From: Rhodosporidiobolus odoratus
Lineage: Eukaryota > Basidiomycota > Microbotryomycetes > Sporidiobolales > Sporidiobolaceae
DNA length: 64,000 nt
Assembly: GCA_034387635.1 (NCBI GenBank)
Contig: JAOANU010000016.1
Location: 310,001-374,000, forward strand
Direction: 5' to 3'
The notes under the pieces are model-generated. The model saw only the letters and a program-made list of their open reading frames with translations, was not told where the DNA came from and searched no databases. Numbering within the stretch: position 1 is the first letter of the stretch; every line of letters starts with the position of its first letter. Positions 46,927 to 56,533 of this stretch are shown here, piece after piece. The position numbers were made by a program, and so were the translations under genes.

Positions 46927-49720
46927 ATTGCCTTGGCTCCATGGGATCATGTCCATCACAGCAAGCATACAATGGAATTGGTGCTCCCGGTTCTGGCAAG
47001 GTTACAAAGTTTGCACCGCCGCTTGCCAGCATTTCCCCAAGTCATGCCTGTTTGCAGTATTCAAGGCAGGGGCAGACACTTCTAAAGACAAAGTGAGGGG
47101 CAAAGCTGTGACTTTCATTCTCTTGAAAGTGATGGGTGCCTGATCAATAGCTGGACTCTAAGCTGGAGGACAATACTGCCTACCATCAGCTTGAGACAGC
47201 AGGAAGACTTCTGAATGTTCAGCAGTTACTCGGGGAAAGGGGCTGGAGCTGATGACTGATACCACTAGCAGCAGTGAGATGTATGGTTTACACCATGCAA
47301 CGTTGTGCCTAGATGCGGCAGAGGTAGCTACAGTAACTTGCAAGGACTTGCCCAAGTCACGAGTAAACGGAGCTGGACACTCACGGCCATTTTGAGAAGG
47401 CCAACAAGCAGCTGTGTTGGCTTCTTCTGTCTGTTAAGAGCTGGCTACAGCCTTGCTTATTGGCTGTCACGCCATTTGACCAATTCAAGCAGCATGGGGA
47501 TGCAGCATGAGACCCCACTGCACAGTCGGGCCTACAGTTGAGCTCTTTGCGGGCATGGCGTCATGTTCTTTCAGGGGGTGCACTCTGTCACTGAGCAATT
47601 GTGTTGGAACTGGAACTGTGAGGGACAGAAGCTGGATGCCGTGTGCTAGCATGTATCAGCCCAAAATATGGGGTCTGAGGCTGTTTCTATTCCCCCTCTC
47701 TAGTCATCCTGCAGGGATGCCCTGTTGAAAGTCTGGTTCATACTGCTGGGTCAGATGATTTGCTTGTGCAGACACAGAACTGATACGGGCTTGAGTACAT
47801 CGAGTAAGTCTGTCCCTCGCTGTCATATGCCCTGTCTTGAGGTCCCCCCCAAAAGAAGCCTGGTCTAGCGAAGCAAGGCTGCAAACTGTGTAGATCATTG
47901 GCTTGTCCCATAACAAAAGCGGAAAGAACCTGTTCGAGACCTGATAGCCTGGTCAGATTGTGACCGCCTGATCTGGGCTGATAGCACCTGATCAAGTCCA
48001 GCCGCACCATCTCAAGCTGTCCCAAAATAAGTGTTATCCCACTGTCACCGTATACCCAGCACGGTTCCATGTTCAAAAGCTATATCTGCAGGTCTACCAG
48101 CTGGCGGATACTGTACGTGCAGGAACAAAAACATGTTTTCTTCCGTTGCCAGCTTTGTCTTCTGCCTACCTCGGGTTGCTCACTGCTATTATGTTTCCTT
48201 GCCCAGTTCTCAGCTTGTATTATGAACATTCCGGGTATACTGCAAACCAATAATGCAGAAGGAAGGAGTAGTACTGAGCAAGATGATCCTGTCAGGCTCC
48301 CACAGGCCGTTTGAGGCGCAGAAGGTGATCAGTCAGGCTCTGTCAGCTGGAGTCAGTTGCAAATGAGTCTGGGGATGTGAAGAAGATGTTAGGAAATGGA
48401 AGCAGGAATTTGATTGAATTGGCAGCAGCAGATGCGGAGCTTCTTCTTCAGTTGCTCACACATCTTACCGTCGCTACCAGCTCACTACACTGACATCTTG
48501 TTGAGTTTCACTCCCAATTCTTTGTCAGACCCGTCACCTTCTTCTGCATTGGCTTCAAAAGTGACAGACGGTGCCTGTCACGTATTCAAAGCCAATTGCA
48601 AGCCAGAAGGCGTCGTGGAGCAAGATAGTTCTGTGATGCTCCTTCCTGCCTTTCCGGTTGGTCAAGCCCTTTAACAGGCTCTGTAGAGCTGCATCTGTTG
48701 TTTTGTAAGGCTCCATCAGGCTCTCGAGATCACCAGGCCACTATCAGCCTGAAATTGACTCCAATATGGATCTCTTGTTTGTTCTGTGGTCACTTTGCTC
48801 TCTTAGACTGTCACGATGTGGCGTTATCACCATTTCAGCACGGCGACAACACATTGGAGCAGCTCTCAGTCCGTAGCCGGGTCCAGTGTGGCCGATCAGG
48901 CAGGTGTTGGACATTGTGGGTCTGCTGTATAATGTGATCTGTCATCAACAGGGAATGCCATAGACTTCACTGTTTGGGACCAGACTGTCAGCATGTCAGC
49001 CAGATACCAACACGCAAGTTGGGTGAATTCGTCTGCTTTTTTTCCCGCTAGCTGGTCAACCGGGGACAGTGATAGGCTTTACCATATCCAGGTGCAGCTT
49101 GTAAAGATGGCCTCGTATTTTGAGGGGCTCTTGGGTGTTCATAAGCAGCACAGACGCTCTGATGCAGATTGAGAAGGTCAAGAGACTGCTTTGCAATTTT
49201 CCACTAGATACAATTGCATCTCAAGTCCTACTTGTCTTGTACAGCCTCAATAACCACAGTCATACCGGACTGCGCCGAATAGCCTCGTTCCGCTATACTG
49301 GGCGGTTAGTGAACCACAATACGCTTTCGAGTACCCGGGCTGGTGGTATGTTGCAAGTTGCACAACTCTATGATCCTGCCCAAAAGGTATGCGTATGTGA
49401 GTGTCATGTGTGAAGCTACATTGACTGCTTCTCTAGGCTGTTTCACCACACAACTATTCCCACTCCTACTGACTCTCTCTTCTTTATCTACAAATTCTGT
49501 CTTGCTGTTCATCAGGAGTGTAACCTTGATTTCACCACACCTGATAGGTACTCTGCTTGTTCCTCCCTTGAAAGTATAGATAGCAAGTGTCATGCCCACG
49601 GTCTGATAAAAGATGATGCCAGGGTGTGCGCACTTTGTCCAGGGGCAAAAAAAGAAAGGAACAGCCTGGGTTTGGTAGACGCTCTGCAACCCGACATTGC
49701 TTGGTGCGCGAGGATGGGCC

Positions 49721-49726
49721 AAAAAA
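49721..49726 (-). terminator. Pol III terminator, right tRNA-Arg(TCG)
   Basis: A6 on the plus strand, that is T6 in the direction of the tRNA, mirror of the left-arm signal. Confidence 0.8.
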
Positions 49727-49727
49727 G

Positions 49728-49845
49728 CGAGCCGGGTGGGGGTCGAACCCACGATCTTTGGTTGTGCTCAGAGCAATTTCGAAGGCTGTGAAAAGACCCA
49801 GCTTCTTATCGAAGACCAACGCGTTAACCACTTCGCTACCAGCCC
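49728..49845 (-). tRNA. tRNA-Arg (anticodon TCG) with 45-nt intron, right arm
   Basis: Same 118-nt gene as at 41505-41622, on the opposite strand: acceptor GGGCTGG/CCGGCTC, D stem GCG/CGC, anticodon TCG, T arm GTGGG-TTCGACC-CCCAC, discriminator G, T6 terminator. I see no base that would break either copy, so both should be transcribed unless silenced by position. Confidence 0.92.
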
Positions 49846-50768
49846 TGCTTACCCTACGTCAACAGTGGATATATGAACAGCTGGAACTGTTCTGGGAGTA
49901 TACAGAGTATGCTTTTCTCCCGAGCACAGCAATCAATAATCACAGTGTATCTTCTGACAGTCTTGTACAGTCGTGAAGAGGCAGGCTACAGACAGGCTTT
50001 GCGACACTATTTCGTGAGCAGGCTCGAGTGGCATGTACTGCCGGAGAAACTGGCATACTGTGGTAGCAACAGCCCAGAGGCATGTTTGACCTCCTGACTC
50101 TTGGCCACAACTGGTGAGAGGGAAGCGCGGCGGCGGTCAGCGCAGCAGAGTGGTGATGCACCAAACAACCGGCAGGGCTCATCCGGAGCAGACAAGCTGA
50201 TTCTCGCAAGCAAAGCACACACCTGACCTTCTCAAACGGGTTTTCACCCCGCCAATTGCCCGGTCTTATTAGCCGTTCCCTCTGAGCTGCGGTACCTGAT
50301 ACTGACTGCCAATAAGGTGTTACAAGCCGTGAGGTGGCAAAGGGAGGTCTGGCAAAGCATTCAGTCAGAGCTCGGTGAGCATGCTTCAGACTCAACAAGC
50401 AGAGCCCATGCAAAAGTTCTCTCGCAACGCGGTCAAGCTACGGACAGGGATTGGCAGAACGAGTATAGTAGTTACATGCCTCTACGACCGCCCGGAGTAG
50501 ACAGAAAACAGGGCGAGAGAAGAGGTCAAGGTGAAGGCGACGAAGGGGGTTCCAACGGCTGTCATGGTCTGCGACCCGTGCAAGACAGGCACTGCAGGCG
50601 AAGAGGGGGTTCGGACAAAGGACAAAGAAGCGGAAGAATGGACAACAAGGGGGCGTTTCCGAGCACGGGCGCCAGAAGACGTGATTGCGGAGTGAAACGA
50701 GGCGAAGCGAAGAGTGTACTGCAATTTAGAGACGGTTCGGGTTAATTCAGGGCCAGGCGGGCGGCGAA
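49846..50768. other. Non-coding part of the right arm
   Basis: 923 bases mirroring 40577-41504. The motif copy is TGACCTTCTCAA at 50224-50235. No gene seen. Confidence 0.5.
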
Positions 50769-52320
50769 CTAGACGAGACCGTCGTAGAGCGAGAGGGCCT
50801 GCAGGACAAGATAGTGAGCATGATCAACAGGAAAGCGATCCGGAACGCAGCGCACCTGAACAATTGTCGGGTCCTTCTTCGAGCCTTCCTTGAACTCCTC
50901 GAACGAGACTGTACGCAGAGGTCCGTGTCAATGGCAGTCACGAGTGGGGAAGGAACAATATAGAGACGCACGCTGGTGATCCTTGTTAAAGTCCATGAGC
51001 GCAAAGATCTTGTTGACACGCTGCAAATGTACAAGTGAGTCATTTTTCTCCAGTAACGGTCCTACGCTTGCACTCGCAGGTCTTAGAGGAGGAGCTGCAA
51101 GGGAACGAGCGGATGGGTGCGGGACGAGAGGACTGGAGACGGACCTTCTCCGCAGTGTCCTCATCCGGCGGCAGCTTGACCATCTCGCCAGTCATGTCGT
51201 AGATGGACTGAACAATCTTGAGCATCTCGTCGTACGTGATCAAGCCATCGTTGTTGATGTCGTACAGCTGGAAGGCCCCTGCCGACAGCAAATGCGCGTC
51301 AGTCAATCCAGCCAGCGTAAGAACCGCACGCAGTACAACCGCTGCTATCTGCAGACCGACAGCAAGCCAAGACGAGACGTACACTGCAGCTTCTCATCCA
51401 GCTTGCCGCGACTCGTAATGCTCAGCGCGCTGATGAATTCCCGGAAGTCGATGGTGCCGTTTCCGTTTTTATCTGCAAGCAACGGCGGAGTCAGCCCATA
51501 ACTGAATATCAACCTGGACAGCAAAAGCGACTCACCAAAGACCTTGAACACATGTTTTGCAAAGGCTGTTGGGTTGCCGAACGGGAAGAACTGCTTGTAG
51601 ATGCGGGCAAATTCTTCCTGGTTGAGCTGGCCGGAGGGGCAATCCTTGACGAAGCCTTTGTACCTGCAAGGGGGAGAACGCGTGAGCCGAGCACAAGGAT
51701 CAGATGACAAGTAGCGTACCACTGCTGTAACTCCTTCTTGTCGACTGCACGCGTTGAAATAGAAGGCAAGTGGGGGAGAAGGAAAAGTCAGCTCTGCAAC
51801 GACAGGCAAGCGAGTCTTTGTTTCGCGCGTCGGTGGCAAAGTCTACACTCAGACATCGTACACTGAAGCTCGTCGGCCGTCCGGTCATTGGTCATCCAGA
51901 CCGGGACCCTCGGCACGCTCGCCTGTTCACCGTCCGCGCCGGGATTTGGGCGAGGCCAATGATGGCAGCCAACTCGCGTGCGAGCCAACGCATAGCGTAG
52001 GAGTGTCGCGTCCCATCGTCAGGCTGCTCTGCTCTCCCTCATCGACATGCTGTGCATCCCGTCACCGCTGCCCGCGTCTCGTCTCGTCTCGTCTCGTCTC
52101 GTCTCGGTTTCGGCTGGATGGGGCTGCTAGACTGACAGTAGGTGTTCTTCTGGAGATCTTGTAGATCGTCGGGGGAGAGTTTGGATTGAGATTTGCCCTG
52201 TTTGAATACGTTGAGGGAAGAGGAGACGAAAGAGGGGAGTCAGATCACCGAACGTAGCTCGGAACGGTCAGCTACTCGGACAACCGGTAGAAGAGTAGTG
52301 CAAGGAGGAGGACATACCAT
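50769..52320 (-). CDS. NCS1: Neuronal calcium sensor 1 / frequenin
   Basis: NCS1 is a myristoylated EF-hand protein that in yeasts activates phosphatidylinositol 4-kinase (family knowledge). Joined exons give [101 protein letters not shown] and [20 protein letters not shown]. Then come [52 protein letters not shown] and ALSLYDGLV. Gly2 for myristoylation and three canonical Ca-binding loops ([31 protein letters not shown]...FEE) are present; the first EF-hand (CPSG) is degenerate, as usual. Exon 1 is only the ATG: the donor GTATGT follows at once (intron 52317-52198). The stop is TAG at 50769. The start is 177 bases from the divergent antiporter gene. A duplicate lacking the 5' exons lies at 39593-40576. 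Confidence 0.95.
52076..52105. repeat. (GTCTC)6 microsatellite in NCS1 intron 2
   Basis: Six perfect GTCTC units head to tail. Confidence 0.95.
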
Positions 52321-52497
52321 GTTCTAGTCTGATTCTGAGGCGAGTAAGAGGCAGTCGAGGTCGAACAGTGTCAAGGGATCCCTTGGCTCCGGTTCTCTTC
52401 TTCTCGCACACCACTCACTTGCTAGAACACTGTCTAGCACACACGGCAGCTCGTCAAGCTCTACTACACACCCCGTACTGAAGTCCGCTATGTATCA
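52321..52497. promoter_or_regulatory. Divergent promoter, NCS1 / cation antiporter
   Basis: 177 bases separate the two start codons. A Ca sensor and a cation/proton antiporter sharing a promoter suggests co-control in ion or pH stress, which is inference. Confidence 0.5.
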
Positions 52498-54503
52498 ATG
52501 TCGTCCTCCACCTCAAGCACCACCACCTACCATGAACCAAGTCTTCCTCACCTCTTGGCTCTCGTAGCCCTCTTCTACCTCGTTCAACTCTTTCGAGGCA
52601 TCGCAAATGCCCTCCTCGGGGCGGGTCTGCTGGGGGAAATCGCTGTCGGGGTGATACTCGGTTCTCCCCTTGGCAATATCCTCGGGCAGGAAACGGAACA
52701 GGTCTTCATTGCGGTGGGCTACATCGGGTTAGTCTTGATCGTCTGTACGTACTGTCTTGCTGTATCTCGCTGTTACTCGCTTACCCCTGCCTCCATAGTT
52801 GAAGGCGGCCTTACCCTACGCCCATCTTCCTTCATCCCGCTCCTTCCCCTCGCGCTTGTCACGGCGCTGCTAGGCATTCTTCTGCCTCTCGCGTTTACCT
52901 TCGCGTTGTTCTCGGCGCCCACTTTTGGGTATCCGCCGTTGCAAGCATTCACGACTGGAAGTGCTCTCGCCTCAACTAGCCTTGGGACGGTCAGTCTCCT
53001 CGATTCCACCCTGCTCAATTCTTCCTCTTCAGAATGCTCCCCCTATCGTCCACTCTACCAAAGCTCCCTTGCGACGCCGAACGCTGCCCAAGCGCTGAGA
53101 GCTTCCTACTGACTGTTTCCTCTGCAGACCTTCTACGTCCTCCGTGCCGCCGGCCCCACCCTGGGCTCAACCCGCGTAGGCGAAATCCTGAAAGGCGCCG
53201 CCTTGTTCGACGACATCATCGCACTAGTCCTCCTGTCCGTCATCCAATCCCTCGCTTCCGACTCTTCAACCACAGGTTTAGGCTGGACCATCGGCCGACC
53301 GGTAGTTGCAAGCATCGGTATGGCGGTAGTGACGCCCCTCGTCGTCAGATGGATCGCATCACCCCTTCTCAGGCTCTACAAAGTCGAGCGCCTGATCGAG
53401 AAAGGCGGGAGAAAGGCGGAGCTGTTTATCGGGGTTGCAGTGCTGAGCGCCTTTCTCGCCATGTACGTTGTACCCTACGCCCGAAAGCTTGCCTCGATCC
53501 AGGCGTGCTGACACCCTTGCAATACGCAGCGCTTACTACACCGGCACGACAATGCTTCTTGGCGCTTTTCTCGCCGGAACCTTTCTCACCGCGCTTCCTT
53601 CTCCCAATTCGACCGTGTCCTTCGTCGCAACTTGGGAATTGTGGATGGTACCGCTACACGAACATGTAAGCATCTTCCCTCTACTAATCCCCCCCCCCCC
53701 CCCCCCACATCTCTGCCTGTTTGCCCGGCCCCTTCCCCCAACTTTGCTTGTACAAGCGAAAATTAGTTATTCGAGCTGACTTGGGTTCCGCGGATGATTT
53801 GCAGTTCTTCGTTCCCCTCTTCTTCACCTCGATCGGCTTCTCCATCCCGTTCCTCGACCTCTGGACCGGTCGTCGGATCTGGCGCGGCGTCGTTTACGCA
53901 ATTTTGATGGCGCTCGGCAAGGTCCTCGCTGGCGTACCTTTGCTCGTGGTCGACGCCTTCTCGCCTGCCGGACCTGAGGTCAACGGCGCTGTTCTCGTCG
54001 TGCGGGAGAAGCGAGTTGCGGGACAACGTCCGCCGCCTGTCACGCAAGCGGAAATGAGCAGAGGGAGCAGAGGCGGAGCGGGAGACGGGCCAGAGCAGAG
54101 TCGCCTCGCTACTCTTCCGAGGGACAGCCTCCCGGCTGCCGCCTTCCTGGGCTTGGCTTTAGTTGCGCGAGGCGAGATTGGCGTACGTCTCTCCTCATCT
54201 CCCGATCTTCTTTGCTGTCCACTCCGAGGTTGATTTCGAACTCGTCGCTCGTCCCCCGTCAAACTCGTACAGACTCTCGTCCTCCAAGTCGCCTACTCTT
54301 CCTCGTCTGCCTCGTCTACCAACCCCAATCCCGTTCTCACCGAGGAGCCCTACCTTGTCGGGATTTGGGCGGTTGCGCTGTGCACGATTGTAGGGCCAGT
54401 GGCATTCAGCGCGCTTATCAGGAGGGTAGGAGAAAGGGTGGTGAGAGGGAGATGGGGATTGGTGGGAGGAGAAGTCAGGAGCAACGAGGAGGGAAGGGAT
54501 TGA
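52498..54503 (+). CDS. CPA2-type Na+(K+)/H+ antiporter
   Basis: A multi-pass transporter of the monovalent cation:proton antiporter-2 family. Hydrophobic segments follow each other from residue 20: LLALVALFYLVQLFRGIANA, LLGEIAVGVILGSPLGNILG, QVFIAVGYIGLVLIV, FEGGLTLRPSSFIPLLPLAL and VTALLGILLPLAFTFALFSA. Then come FTTGSALASTSLGT, GAALFDDIIALVLLSVIQSL (with the FDD-type acidic pair typical of the ion site), FIGVAVLSAFLAIAYYTGTT, LLGAFLAGTFLTALP, FFVPLFFTSIGFSIPFLDLW and FLGLALVARGEIGTLVLQVA, and WAVALCTIVGPVAFSALIRR near the end. A polar loop after the 10th segment is rich in Arg/Ser/Gly. It ends SNEEGRD at 54503. Five introns are needed; one contains an 18-base C run. Ion specificity cannot be read. 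Confidence 0.9.
53689..53706. repeat. C18 homopolymer in an intron
   Basis: Eighteen consecutive C residues in an intron of the antiporter gene, immediately after a TACTAAT-like branch site. Confidence 0.95.
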
Positions 54504-55081
54504 CTAGCAGTCGAGGCAAAGACTCGAGGTGCATTCAACGCGGGGTGGGGAATGGACACCGGTCCGCAACGAGACAGCGAATGAGGGTAATAGCATCGCG
54601 CGCAAGGTACCGTGCGAGTGCGGTGACGGGAACATCGAATTATTGCGAGGGAAAGAAACAGACATGAAAAACCGCCATTCCACCTCGGACCTCTAGCTTG
54701 CGCGCTCGCATACGTTCCCGTACACTTGGAACGCGTGGCAATGCCGCTACACACTGTCATGTTGAAATCAACGTCCCATTCCTCCTCCCACCGCTTGTTA
54801 CCTTCTCCTGCTCATTCGAATATCTCCATCGACGAGTCTCTCAGCGCTACAAGCGTCGCAAGCCAGTAACAGATCTCTGTACTCCCGTCGACTTGCGCCA
54901 CACATCATCGTCGCCGTTCTCGGTTTGTTTACCTCCTTCGTCATTTCACCATAGCGCGTCCTGCGAGCTGACTACGGCCTTGGCTGGGTGTGCTCTCTGT
55001 TGGTCTACCACAGTGGCGATTCGACAACCCGTCCGCGGCGTCGCACTTCCGCCTTGTCAAATTCTCTCTCGCGCGTATCGC
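54504..55081. other. Convergent 3' region
   Basis: 578 bases between the antiporter and a small gene on the other strand. No gene, RNA fold or repeat seen. Confidence 0.4.
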
Positions 55082-55953
55082 CTAGGCTCGCCGCAAGCCC
55101 CCCCTGAACCGCGAAGCGGTGCCTCCGGCAGGAGGGGCTTGGGCCAAGGTGCAACCTTGGGAGGGCTTTGCAGGGTCTGAGGGGTAGAGGCCGTCCGTCT
55201 CAAGGTCCGAGTCTTCGCCATCCTCGATAGGTGCAGGTGCCGCATACCGGACTCGCTTCGCAGGACACTCTGTGATCGTGGTATTCACATTGGGTGCAAT
55301 TGAGCCGACCATGCAATCGGACGCGACGATGAGCAGTTCCGGACCGTCTGCTGCTTGCCTGGCTCGTAGCAGGCGCTGTCGATGGTCGCTCGTCTTTCCT
55401 GTTCAGGGAGAGGCCGCAGTCAGGATACAGGGGTTGGTTGTTCTTTCGGGGAGAAGGCGGGAGCCTTGTACGCCAGGCTGCAGCACGGGACCGCGGCCAG
55501 GGCGCGAAGCGGGGGAGGAACGACGGGGAGGTGGGCGGGAAAGAAGGAGGGATGGCGGGAATGGGGAGGAGGGCGGGTTTGATGGAATGCGCACTAAGGA
55601 GCTTTACGATAGCAGCTATGTTCTGAGTTGTGTCTCGAGAGAGACTGAGCCAGTGGGATGGGGGAGAGAACGGCGAGGGAAGAGTCCATATTATCTTTCT
55701 CGCAAAGGGCGTGGGGCATCCTGGGGGTTAGCAGCTTCCAGCTTGCGAGCGGCTCGCTTGCTCGGCGCCCCCGTGGGCTGCTCGATTCCTCGACGGCCCT
55801 TGGCAGCCACGTTCCCGGCAATGGGATGTCCAAAGGTCGTAACTTGAAATCTTCTGATGGGTGCAGGAGGTTTAGGTCGAGCGGGATAGATGTCATCCGG
55901 TGAAGCTGGGATTGCGAGGAAGACCCGCCGGCTGTGATAGCTGCACTGGACAT
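55082..55953 (-). CDS. Small protein of unknown function
   Basis: I do not recognise it. Two exons join in phase: the first starts MSSAAITAGGSSSQSQLHRM, runs through SIPLDLNLLHPSEDFKLRPL and IPLPGTWLPRAVEESSSPRG, and ends SRHNSEHSCYR at a GTAAAG donor (about 55611). The second starts KTSDHRQRLLRARQAADGPE, LLIVASDCMVGSIAPNVNTT, ITECPAKRVRYAAPAPIEDG and ends GGTASRFRGGLRRA at 55082. Together about 215 residues, Ser/Pro/Arg rich, with no membrane segment. An upstream in-frame extension to about 56157 exists, so the true start may lie in an earlier exon. Support is codon-like composition and a clean intron only. Confidence 0.5.
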
Positions 55954-56533
55954 CTCTGCATTGAGCAACAATCCATAAGTCAGTTGACGGCGAGGCGAAG
56001 AAGCGTGAAGGGAGCGCGCTGGCGAAGGAGGGGTTTGGCGCGACCGTGTCGGGGAGCGTAGAGTCAAAAGAGCTTTCGAAGATACGACGACTGTGCTTTT
56101 GCGAGTGCCCAACGCATCTGTGACTTTACAGAAGCCATTGTCAGCTCGCGGCGGCATCATCAGTTCAAGGAAAAGAGACGAATCTGTAACAGCAAAGACA
56201 GCGCGCGGCGCGAGTTAAGCGGCACCTCTGTTCAGAGATACCAATCCAGTTGGCACAGGTACGTCGGTCAACTATCTTTTAGCGAGTCGAGCAAAGAATG
56301 CAAGCGGAAGGCCAAAGTGGAAAGCGCAGCTGGAGACGTGGTCTCCGTAGAAAGCACGACGCTTTGATCGGTGGAGCACGCGCAGCGTATGTCGATAAGC
56401 GCATCGTGCAGTACCTGGCCGCCCCTTAGGTAAGCATTTGCGAGAGATGTGGTTATTTCCACCTTTCCTCTTCCTTTCCCTGTTTGCAACGTCTTCGCTG
56501 CAGCAACGACCCCGATCTCTATACTTGTTCCAC
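55954..56533. other. Intergenic region
   Basis: 580 bases between two genes on the minus strand. Possible 5' exon of the small gene; otherwise nothing recognised. Confidence 0.35.

Larger units (their letters stand above)
41899..49451. other. Gene-free central spacer between the inverted-repeat arms
   Basis: 7.55 kb with only short, overlapping ORFs and no recognisable protein family. Three hand-counted 60-base lines gave 53% (from 43861), 42% (46441) and 48% (47161) GC, against about 60% in nearby genes. It holds a third, partial copy of the arm (45430-45810), small tandem repeats and five copies of a 12-base motif (TTGAGAAGGTCA and variants at 44344, 45034, 46579, 47392, 49169). Weak coding-like fragments on the minus strand between 43326 and 42000 (for example KGINDLALVQILSGLTRIKI) may be remains of a dead gene; I cannot name it. 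Confidence 0.7.
49452..51752 (-). repeat. Right arm of large inverted repeat
   Basis: Reverse-complement partner of 39593-41898. It runs outward into the intact NCS1 gene with its own promoter, so this side is probably the source and the left arm the copy. Identity is very high over the compared NCS1 exons and the tRNA, drops to a few differences per 100 bases at the outer exon (about 51752-51650) and is poor beyond it. Confidence 0.95.

Noticed and set aside
41899..49451. LTR retrotransposon or DNA transposon filling the core
   Set aside because: No reverse transcriptase, integrase or transposase motif, and no long terminal direct repeats; the flanking repeats are inverted and carry host genes.
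50317..50745. 142-codon frame in both arms (40600-41028 minus, 50317-50745 plus)
   Set aside because: Conservation between arms is explained by DNA-level identity. It is Gly/Arg/Gln low complexity, its few amino-acid changes are unconstrained, and it overlaps the NCS1 3' side.
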